Positions 58,430-64,000 of a stretch of 64,000 nt of DNA are shown here, piece after piece. The number at the start of each line of letters is the position of its first letter. Within the stretch, counting starts at the first letter, position 1. The DNA is taken from assembly GCA_021797745.1 (NCBI GenBank), contig JAJZZD010000001.1, forward strand, positions 1-64,000, given 5' to 3'. A program made the position numbers and the translations under genes. This DNA is from Microcaldota archaeon (lineage in GTDB: Archaea > Micrarchaeota > Micrarchaeia > Micrarchaeales > CABMGC01). The notes beneath the pieces were generated by a model. That model made no database searches, was not told the origin of the DNA, and saw only the letters and a list, made by a program, of their open reading frames with translations.

Positions 58430-58924
58430 CTATTTTCTTGACCTGCGTCGTTTTCCCACACCAAGCTTTCCTGCCTGGTAATAAATGAACAGAACGTTAA
58501 GAGCTATGAAAGCAGAAAGTATGATGACTTCGTTGCCTGAGAAGAACGCTACGACGCTCGCTGCTTGGAAGATGCCGAACCCGAGCGAGTAAAGTGCCGA
58601 ATAAAGTATCGGTGCTGTGCACCCGCAGCTTGTGGCCACACCTCCGACGAATGACGCGATAACGCTGAAAATGCCGCCTCCTGTTCCGCACGAAATTATT
58701 TTTCTGCGCCGGTTAAGCACGTAAATGCTTGTCGACAGGAGCAATCCGCCGCTTATCACAAGCGCGTAAATTAGGTAAACAGGGACTGTTACGAGGAATA
58801 TGCCATAATCGCTGTGAGTAACGACAAAATAGATCAGGGCATAATATGCCAGAGATGCCGCGGCGGCAACGGCTAAATATGCGGGTTTTGTGAATACGCC
58901 TTTAAGCACGTCAAGCCTTTTCAT
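58430..58924 (-). CDS. Multi-pass membrane protein with SCGC motif
   Basis: A 164-residue protein with four or five hydrophobic helices. Between helices 2 and 3 and near helix 3 are SCGTGGGIF and GGVATSCGCTAPILYSALYSLGFG, a C-G-C pair and another Cys close to the membrane. The C-terminus is short and basic (KRRRSRK). It starts directly after the DUF929 gene stop (adjacent bases), so the two form a unit. Possibly a membrane thiol-redox partner; no established family recognised. Confidence 0.65.
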   Translation of the reverse strand: MKRLDVLKGVFTKPAYLAVAAAASLAYYALIYFVVTHSDYGIFLVTVPVYLIYALVISGGLLLSTSIYVLNRRRKIISCGTGGGIFSVIASFVGGVATSCGCTAPILYSALYSLGFGIFQAASVVAFFSGNEVIILSAFIALNVLFIYYQAGKLGVGKRRRSRK

Positions 58925-60010
58925 TCAATAACCAAGTTTTTCAAGCTGCTGTATTGCGGGAAGCGAGCACACCTGCGACGAGTTGTTTATCGAGCTGCAT
59001 ATCATTGCCACATACAGGTCTGCGCCAGCGTATTCCGACCAGGCAAACTGGTCGTTAGGGTTTGCGAATTGGCTTAATACCTGCCTATGTGTCATGTAAG
59101 TAAGGGGAAGAGTGCCAGAACTTGGGGTCGTGTTTCCAAAGTCCACGGCATCGGCGCCGCCTATTTGATAATCGCCCCATATTGTGTAGGGAGTTCCTGA
59201 GAACGCTGTTTTTGTGTAATTGCTGAGTTGTATTATAAAGCTAAATGCATCGGTGTACACAGCATTTCCTGTAGCATTAACCCTTTTCTGCATAGTGCTT
59301 ATAGGGTTGAGTGAGAAACCTTGTGTTATGGGGTTTGAATCTTCTAATGCTATGAAATTTATCACAGAGCTGTTGTAGAAAGAGCCGAAAACCATAGATG
59401 ACGAATTGTAATGTGCCGGAGCCCAGTAAATAGTCGGCAAATCATAATCGCCGAAGCTGCTGTAGCCGTGGTAGAGCTGTGAGAACGAGCCGAACCGCGA
59501 CAGTGCCAACGCCATTGCCCATCTGTTCTCCCCGCAAAAAACGCACGTTATAGAGCCAAGGTATATTACTGATGGCTTTCCGTTCACTATGAAAGGCGGC
59601 ACCTTGTTAGGCTGTGCGCCTACCTGATTTTTTATCGAACCGTTGAGGAGCATGTTTCCTGCGGTTTCGAAATATGCGTTTGGTGCGTTGTTTATCACTG
59701 CGAGTTCAGTAGCATTGAACGGCGCGTTTATATTTGTAAGCCTTTTGCCGAAAGTCTGGTTTTCAGTAATCACAGGCGCGTCCGGAAGCGAAGTAGCGGG
59801 AACTAACAATGCACCAGTTATGTTGTATCCGTGCAGCGAAGCTCCGCTTGAATTACTGTAAACTATTCGTGTGGTGTTCTTGTACACCACTGATGGGGTG
59901 TGAAAATATGCCGCGAGTGCAACTATTGTTGCAATTACGCTGAGCGCAAGCGCCAGATATGTGGCTATCCTCTGCGTTTTGTGCATTCCTGCTCCTGTTT
60001 GACTGCCCAT
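58925..60010 (-). CDS. DUF929-like exported thioredoxin-fold protein
   Basis: A 361-residue protein with an N-terminal anchor (IATYLALALSVIATIVALAAYF, about 16-37) and a large extracytoplasmic domain rich in Asn-x-Ser/Thr sites. It contains VIYLGSITCVFCGENRWAMALALSRFG, a TC-x-x-C-G-E-x-R-W active-site pattern typical of DUF929, which appears in acidophilic and thermophilic archaea. The CVFC pair resembles a thioredoxin-like disulfide site. Two additional Cys near the C-terminus (ICSSINNSSQVCSL). It probably acts in extracytoplasmic disulfide formation, with the downstream membrane Cys protein. An internal ATG at 59986 (Met9) may be the start. Confidence 0.78.
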   Translation of the reverse strand: MGSQTGAGMHKTQRIATYLALALSVIATIVALAAYFHTPSVVYKNTTRIVYSNSSGASLHGYNITGALLVPATSLPDAPVITENQTFGKRLTNINAPFNATELAVINNAPNAYFETAGNMLLNGSIKNQVGAQPNKVPPFIVNGKPSVIYLGSITCVFCGENRWAMALALSRFGSFSQLYHGYSSFGDYDLPTIYWAPAHYNSSSMVFGSFYNSSVINFIALEDSNPITQGFSLNPISTMQKRVNATGNAVYTDAFSFIIQLSNYTKTAFSGTPYTIWGDYQIGGADAVDFGNTTPSSGTLPLTYMTHRQVLSQFANPNDQFAWSEYAGADLYVAMICSSINNSSQVCSLPAIQQLEKLGY

Positions 60011-60254
60011 GCTTTTTACCTTGTTGCCTTAAATATAAATGATTAATGTTTGAATCCACGCTTTTGTGACCTGCGCCCGCATAAAACAAAATACCCATGA
60101 CAAGTATGCCAATGCTGAATCCTGGAATTCTGCTTATCGCGCGCAGTCGTGGCTATGCTCTTTTTCTATTTATTTTATCTATGATATATTATTATAATGA
60201 TTCTAATGATTCGCAATGGCTTTGAGATTAAATTAATTTTTGCATGATGATCTT

Positions 60255-61016
60255 ATGCAGATTACCCAAACAGTAACGAGAATGAGCCAGGAGCTTCTTC
60301 CTGAATTCTCAGATGCGCACTGCCATCTTGACTTGTTCAAGGACCCGAATAAAATCATAGAGGAATCGAAGAAAAACGGCGTAGGCCTCATGATTGCCGC
60401 TGGAGACAGCAAGGCAAACAGCCTTGCATGCATTAAGCTCGCAAACGGCGCGTCTGTTTTCACAGTCATAGGAATAGGACCTGATTTCTCGGTTTCTGAT
60501 TCGGAGTTTGTGGATGAAATAGAGGCAGAAATACTGAAGAATCCCCAGATAATAGGAATAGGAGAGATAGGACTTGACGCAAAGCTGGCCAAGGAAATAA
60601 GCATTGAGCAGCAGAAAAGCATTTTCGAAAGGCAGATAGATATCGCCAAATCGCTGGACCTGCCGATTGTGATACATTCAAGAGGTGCAATAAAAGAGGT
60701 AATGCGAATAGTAGAGTCAAAGAAAGTCAAAAAAGCAGTGTTCCATTACTTTGAAGGCGACGAGAAGCAGGCAATTGAGCTTGCAGGCAAGGGATATATT
60801 ATCTCAATACCGCCGTTTGAAACGGCAAAAAGAAAAAGAGTTATTAAGGCGTTAGGCATAAATAATCTGGTTGCCGAAACTGATGCACCGGTAGTAGGCA
60901 AGACACCGATTGATGTAAAAAAAGTCGTAGAAACAATTGCAAATATCAAAGGAATCAGTTTAGAAGACGCGGCCTCAAAAACTACGGAAAATATTAGAAG
61001 GCTATTCTACATATGA
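60255..61016 (+). CDS. tatD: TatD-family metal-dependent deoxyribonuclease
   Basis: About 253 residues from the ATG at 60255; an upstream in-frame ATG at 60240 is possible. TIM-barrel metallohydrolase motifs are FSDAHCHLDLF (HxH), IGIGEIGLDAKL, IVIHSRGAIKEVM, AVFHYFEGDEKQA and LVAETDAPVVG. TatD proteins are 3'-5' exonucleases on DNA or RNA and act in repair and oxidative damage. The 244-base gap before it (60011-60254) is AT-rich, with no further gene seen. The gene ends six bases before the tRNA-Arg(TCT) gene. Confidence 0.93.
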   Translation: MQITQTVTRMSQELLPEFSDAHCHLDLFKDPNKIIEESKKNGVGLMIAAGDSKANSLACIKLANGASVFTVIGIGPDFSVSDSEFVDEIEAEILKNPQIIGIGEIGLDAKLAKEISIEQQKSIFERQIDIAKSLDLPIVIHSRGAIKEVMRIVESKKVKKAVFHYFEGDEKQAIELAGKGYIISIPPFETAKRKRVIKALGINNLVAETDAPVVGKTPIDVKKVVETIANIKGISLEDAASKTTENIRRLFYI

Positions 61017-61022
61017 TTATGA

Positions 61023-61140
61023 GGGCCCGTAGCTCAGCTTGGATAGAGCGGCAGACTTCTAATCTGAAGGTCGCGGGTTCAAAAGGAACTTCTTGAAAAG
61101 AAGTTTCATCAAGAAGCGGCTGAAAATCCCGCCGGGCCCG
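61023..61140 (+). tRNA. tRNA-Arg (anticodon TCT) with a 43-base T-loop intron
   Basis: Acceptor GGGCCCG / CGGGCCC, D-stem GCTC / GAGC, anticodon loop CTTCTAA (TCT at 61058-61060), and T-stem GCGGG (61073-61077) / CCCGC (61128-61132). The G-A pair at the top of the anticodon stem is a mismatch. The T-arm is split by an intron at 61084-61126; removing it leaves loop TTCAAAT and a 75-base tRNA. Flanks form a bulge-helix-bulge: TTCA (61078-61081) pairs with TGAA (61121-61124), bulges AAA and AAT. The intron lies between positions 59 and 60, not the usual 37/38. It reads AGA/AGG codons. Confidence 0.93.
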
Positions 61141-61194
61141 CATGTTTGCAAAGGTTGCAAAAGTCTTAAAAAGGAAAAATAAAAAGGTGGAAAA

Positions 61195-61464
61195 ATGGCT
61201 GACGACAAAAAACAAGAGGAGACAATTAACCAGATAAAACAGCAAATTGATTTGCTGCTGAATGACAACAGCGTTCCTAGGAACGTGAAGAACGCGTTGG
61301 ACGAGGCAAAGAAGGCGTTGACGCAAAACAGTGTAAGCTATTCCGAAAAGTCATCAACAGCAACTTACAAACTGGATGAGATAAGCAACGACATAAACCT
61401 CACGCCCTATGCAAGAACCATGATATGGAACATTCTGGGCTTGCTTGAATCTATAAAGGATTGA
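61195..61464 (+). CDS. UPF0147 family protein
   Basis: An 89-residue all-helical protein: INQIKQQIDLLLNDNSVPRNVKNALDEAKKALTQNSVSYSEKSSTATYKLDEISNDINLTPYARTMIWNILGLLESI. The VPRNVK…LDEISNDxNLTPYARTxIW pattern is that of the conserved archaeal UPF0147 family, whose function is unknown. GGTGGAAAA precedes the ATG. It follows the tRNA-Arg(TCT) by 54 bases and may share its transcript. Confidence 0.9.
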   Translation: MADDKKQEETINQIKQQIDLLLNDNSVPRNVKNALDEAKKALTQNSVSYSEKSSTATYKLDEISNDINLTPYARTMIWNILGLLESIKD

Positions 61465-61470
61465 TGACCG

Positions 61471-62013
61471 CTATCTGAACAGAGGATCTGGGTCGCCGTC
61501 GTAATGGCTGTTTGACTGTTCCGGTTGCTTATCTGTTTTATCGCCGCCCACATTTTCTCCTATCAGCTTCACGAGACTCTCCTTCACTTCTGGTTTATTC
61601 AAGTGTCTATATACTAATTTCAAAACATCATCTACCGGAGCTCCGAACGCCTCCTTAAGTGCACCAATTGCCTGCTCTGCTGTTTCTTCAGCATTTTGTT
61701 TCGGCGCCTCAATACACAGGTCTGTTTCTATTAAACGTACCTTGCTATCTTCTTCTCTAACAACGTCTCCGATGCCAAGATTTACTATGATGTGCGTTTT
61801 AGAAACACCTACAATTTCAGGTTTAAGATTGGCCAGGTCGATATCGTCCTGCGGCTTTTGAGGAATTAGCAATATCTTGAAACACATCGCAGGATACGCC
61901 GGCAGCGGCGTATTCTCGCTTACTACTGGTATTTTAGGCGCTCCGGACTTTTTTTTGACCGCAATGTTTCTTCCTGTCATATTTACACTATAAATTCGTT
62001 CCGAATTCGGCAT
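61471..62013 (-). CDS. Hypothetical protein, 180 aa
   Basis: A soluble protein with no recognised family. Strand-rich first half (KIPVVSENTPLPAYPAMCFKILLIPQKPQDDIDLANLKPEIVGVSKTHIIVNLGIGDVV), helical second half (NAEETAEQAIGALKEAFGAPVDDVLKLVYRHLNKPEVKESLVKLIG), and a polar disordered tail. The block from here to 63.8 kb is AT-rich and has only unknown genes. Converges on UPF0147 with 6 bases between stops. Confidence 0.55.
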   Translation of the reverse strand: MPNSERIYSVNMTGRNIAVKKKSGAPKIPVVSENTPLPAYPAMCFKILLIPQKPQDDIDLANLKPEIVGVSKTHIIVNLGIGDVVREEDSKVRLIETDLCIEAPKQNAEETAEQAIGALKEAFGAPVDDVLKLVYRHLNKPEVKESLVKLIGENVGGDKTDKQPEQSNSHYDGDPDPLFR

Positions 62014-62136
62014 ATTTAAACATTTATCAAGAACTGGTCGCTAACATATTGAGTTTTTTATGCGTACGACATCGCCGAGCGCCTCGCGGCAAACAAACAA
62101 ACAGTTACAAATCCCAATTCGTGCTTCAGTATATGG

Positions 62137-62598
62137 TCATCTAAACAAACTCTTTACCAACTCTTCAAGAGTAAGGCCTGTTTTTCTGCACGATTTTTTT
62201 CCTTCTAAAATTATTTCGCCAGCATCCCATCTGGGCTGTTGCATACCTAGGTAAAATTCATGGACTCTAACTATTAATCTTCCGTTTTCATCCCGCATCG
62301 GTGAGCCTCTGCCTTCAACCCAAAAAATCTTTTCTTCACTATTTTCATTGCCTGAAAGTATAAATTGCGGAGGTATTGGAAATTGCCTAATTTGGCCAGC
62401 TATGTCAGGACCAATGTCGGTGTCACCACTTTCTACAATCTCATATATTTTAACTTGACCGCGAGGGAGAAGTGTAGAGCAGTTGCAAAGTTGCAAAATC
62501 AAAGCTTTATCCAGGTCGCGCACGAAATTGTCTTTATCCTGTTGGCTAGGATCGGCATAAGCCACACTTCCTGCTTCAGTAATATTTAATTTTTTCAT
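62137..62598 (-). CDS. Hypothetical protein, 153 aa
   Basis: A soluble protein without recognised domain. Stretches are VRDLDKALILQLCNCSTLLPRGQVKIYEIVES, GQIRQFPIPPQFILSGNENSEEKIFWVEGRGSPMRDENGRLIVRVHEFYLGMQQPRWDAGEIILEGKKS. Beta-rich with turns such as DENGRL. Start codon ATG preceded by AAGGCATG-type bases. AT-rich codon use as in its neighbours at 61471 and 62679. Confidence 0.5.
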   Translation of the reverse strand: MKKLNITEAGSVAYADPSQQDKDNFVRDLDKALILQLCNCSTLLPRGQVKIYEIVESGDTDIGPDIAGQIRQFPIPPQFILSGNENSEEKIFWVEGRGSPMRDENGRLIVRVHEFYLGMQQPRWDAGEIILEGKKSCRKTGLTLEELVKSLFR

Positions 62599-62678
62599 GC
62601 CTTGTCACCTTGATTCATGCACTTCTTTCTTCTGCCATTGCCTGCATATACAATGACTTCTCTCATTTCGAACAACCT

Positions 62679-63269
62679 CTAATTATTTTTTTCACATCGT
62701 AAATAGTATTTAGCACTGTGATTAACCCGTGATAAATTCGTAGTACCAATAACCGGCACCTCCTTCAAGCCATTAGCCTCAGAAATTCGGAAGAAGTATT
62801 TCTTGTCTTCTTCTAGTTTTCCCATCTGCGTTTCTATTTTAAACAGAAGATTTTTGTTTTCTGCATCTTTAATCTGCTTTTTGTTGGCCTTTTTGACGAA
62901 TTCCAATGACGTTAAGCCGTTTTCATAGTCTGTTTTATAAGCGACATAATAAGCATCTTTAATCTTTGCCACAACTACTTTGCTTTTCCTTATGTTAAAT
63001 GTGACCTCTCCAGAATCGTATTCTTCTTCTTCTTCTTCTTCTACTTCTTCATCTCCAAGGCTGTCGCCGGCTGTGCTGCGCACGCTTATATTTTCCGAAT
63101 TAACCGTTTCTAAATCAGCCCTGAGCAATTTCTTAAGATCGAGTGGCGGTCCGTTCAATACTAAACTTTGTGTATCTACCTGCCCTGCAAATTTTCCGGC
63201 GGCCACTACAATCGCCTCAATGAATATTATGAATTGCCTGATATATACACATTTCCCATAAACTAGCAT
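62679..63269 (-). CDS. Hypothetical protein with acidic linker, 196 aa
   Basis: Starts with a hydrophobic stretch (IRQFIIFIEAIVVAAGKFAG, about residues 10-29) that may be a membrane anchor. Residues about 70-85 are almost all Glu (EEVEEEEEEEYDSGE), then a beta-rich region (VTFNIRKSKVVVAKIKDAYYVAYKTDY) and a mixed C-terminus. No family recognised. Its 5' leader contains the strongly structured element at 63290-63358. AT-rich. Confidence 0.5.
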   Translation of the reverse strand: MLVYGKCVYIRQFIIFIEAIVVAAGKFAGQVDTQSLVLNGPPLDLKKLLRADLETVNSENISVRSTAGDSLGDEEVEEEEEEEYDSGEVTFNIRKSKVVVAKIKDAYYVAYKTDYENGLTSLEFVKKANKKQIKDAENKNLLFKIETQMGKLEEDKKYFFRISEANGLKEVPVIGTTNLSRVNHSAKYYLRCEKNN

Positions 63270-63289
63270 TTAGACACAGGACAAGCATT

Positions 63290-63358
63290 GGGGCGGCTTG
63301 CGCCGCCCCTCGAAGTGCTTTCGCACTTCCTCTGGGTGAGGTCGGCCTTATGACCGAC
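63290..63358 (-). ncRNA. Candidate structured RNA with GNRA-capped hairpins
   Basis: Read on the minus strand, four hairpins follow each other. GTCGG…CCGAC (63341-63358). CCTC-ACCCA-GAGG (63329-63341, overlapping neighbours by one base). GAAGTGC-GAAA-GCACTTC (63312-63329). GGGGCGGC-GCAA-GCCGCCCC (63290-63309). Two of the loops are GNRA tetraloops (GAAA and GCAA), only on this strand. It is GC-rich in AT-rich surroundings and lies in the leader of the 63269 gene. Confidence 0.55.
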
Positions 63359-63523
63359 ATTATTCATTATGCGCGTACTGATTTATATATTCTTCTACTT
63401 CGATATTATTTCTTATAGTAAGATATAAATGTTTTACTATTGTAAATAGATTGCAGAAAGCGGAATTGCCGTTCGCTATAAAAATCGGCACAGGTGCAGT
63501 CGCTTTTCCTGTTGGGTGAGAAA

Positions 63524-63790
63524 ATGAAGAGAGCAGAATATGGGCTGGACCAAAAAGTCTTGGAAGAATTGGAAGAGGAACTGAAAGCACTGAAAGGAAA
63601 CGCATATCCAGACGATTCGGCGGAAAAGGACAGAGAGTCTGTAGCAGATGACCTGACCAAGCTCACGCGCATGGCCGCGGAGCTTGCAAATCTGTGCATC
63701 GAAAGCAGACTCGATGGACGAAGAACCGAATATGTGATGGAAGTGTACGTGCGGCACAGCGGAATAACCTACCAGATAGCGCATCACTAA
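63524..63790 (+). CDS. Hypothetical protein, 88 aa
   Basis: From the ATG at 63524, preceded by GGGTGAGAAA. A charged helical protein: KRAEYGLDQKVLEELEEELKALKG, RESVADDLTKLTRMAAELANLCIESRL, then YVMEVYVRHSGITYQI. No domain recognised. It is followed by an 8-pair hairpin and then a further open frame that leaves the window. GC content is higher than in the 61.5-63.3 kb block. Confidence 0.6.
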   Translation: MKRAEYGLDQKVLEELEEELKALKGNAYPDDSAEKDRESVADDLTKLTRMAAELANLCIESRLDGRRTEYVMEVYVRHSGITYQIAHH

Positions 63791-63795
63791 CTCTT

Positions 63796-63815
63796 GAGGT
63801 GGCTGCGGCCACCTC
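63796..63815 (+). terminator. Strong hairpin after the 63524 gene
   Basis: GAGGTGGC and GCCACCTC form a perfect 8-pair stem with loop TGCG, 6 bases after the stop codon. There is no T-run behind it (CCTCCC follows), so termination is uncertain; it may protect the 3' end of the transcript. Confidence 0.35.
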
Positions 63816-63899
63816 CCTCCCATCTGCTCTCTTCAATCCATCCTATACACATGTGCAAGTTAGCTGCTGCATTCTGATTGATCAGCTATGGTGATTTTC

Positions 63900-64000
63900 A
63901 TGAATGTTGCAAACATAATTGATGTGTTATTTGAAAATATAGTCAAAATTTCCAGGATTATTTTTAAAAGCGTGTTCAGGAATGACTACATTGCAATCGG
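63900..64000 (+). CDS. 5' end of an unidentified gene (runs off the window)
   Basis: An ATG at 63900, preceded by GGTGATTTTC, opens 33 codons with no stop before the window ends. It reads MNVANIIDVLFENIVKISR, then a mixed hydrophobic/basic stretch. No identification is possible. Confidence 0.45.
   Translation, partial: MNVANIIDVLFENIVKISRIIFKSVFRNDYIAI

Noticed and set aside
1-64000. CRISPR arrays, rRNA genes, complete insertion sequences
   Set aside because: No regularly spaced direct repeats, no rRNA-like conserved stretches, and no transposase or integrase genes were found.

Overview
The window is archaeal and fits a DPANN lineage, most probably a Micrarchaeota-like (ARMAN) genome. The archaeal evidence is a dense set of information-processing genes: D-family DNA polymerase (both subunits), B-family polymerase, Orc1/Cdc6, a histone, an exosome operon, two RNase P proteins, proteasome alpha, thermosome, SBDS, RpoP, and ribosomal proteins eL43, eL34 and eL14. 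The DPANN/Micrarchaeota placement is inference. It rests on compact overlapping genes, a tRNA intron in the T-loop, and many small lineage-specific membrane proteins. Start sites are often preceded by a GGTGAT-like Shine-Dalgarno, and GTG and TTG starts occur. TAA, TGA and TAG are all used as stops.

Layout. 1-8.4 kb: the 3' end of mre11, an HNH nuclease, a TrmB regulator, the two-subunit ADP-forming acyl-CoA synthetase (acdB-acdA), a beta-CASP RNase, an OB-fold protein and a PD-(D/E)XK-like protein. 8.4-11.4 kb: a minus-strand run of an Mrp-like ATPase, orc1/cdc6, rnp3 and rnp2. 11.5-16.3 kb: a plus-strand proteasome/exosome superoperon (psmA, SBDS, rrp4, rrp41, rrp42, eL43, an unknown 120-residue protein, rpoP). 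16.3-18.2 kb: hisS and a partner gene. 18.2-20.4 kb: an AT-rich block with a HAD protein, a winged-helix protein and a gene split by an in-frame TAG. 20.4-33.5 kb: thioredoxin, histone, a GGR-type reductase, a very long AglB/STT3, two adkA-type kinases, thermosome, a transporter with an Lrp-type regulator, and an EMC3-like insertase. 33.6-38.1 kb: a beta-helix/transglutaminase protein inserted into the classical adk-DUF106-eL34-cmk-eL14 string, then a class III aminotransferase. 38.1-39.7 kb: four small membrane or secreted proteins. 39.8-46.5 kb: PolD large and small subunits, a PRC-barrel gene and rnhB. 46.6-48.3 kb: an HD hydrolase, a small element with inverted ends, a P-loop-like gene and a candidate structured RNA. 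48.4-52.8 kb: map-polB and two unknowns. 52.8-55.7 kb: tRNA-Arg(TCG), then an AT-rich operon with a GTP-cyclohydrolase-II/OMP-decarboxylase fusion and a guanylate-kinase/zinc-ribbon fusion. 55.8-61.5 kb: secY, a V4R protein, a DUF929/membrane thiol pair, tatD, the intron-containing tRNA-Arg(TCT) and a UPF0147 gene. 61.5-64 kb: an AT-rich block of unknown genes with a strongly structured intergenic RNA candidate.

Most genes belong to replication and repair, RNA maturation and decay, translation, protein folding and export, and nucleotide phosphorylation. Metabolic genes are few: acyl-CoA synthetase, an aminotransferase, nucleotide kinases, and the RibA-PyrF fusion. I found no CRISPR array, rRNA, intein or intact transposase. 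The best candidates for something undescribed are the RibA-PyrF/GMK-zinc-ribbon operon, the GNRA-capped multi-hairpin at 63290-63358, the T-loop intron, the TAG-split gene, and the extended AglB.
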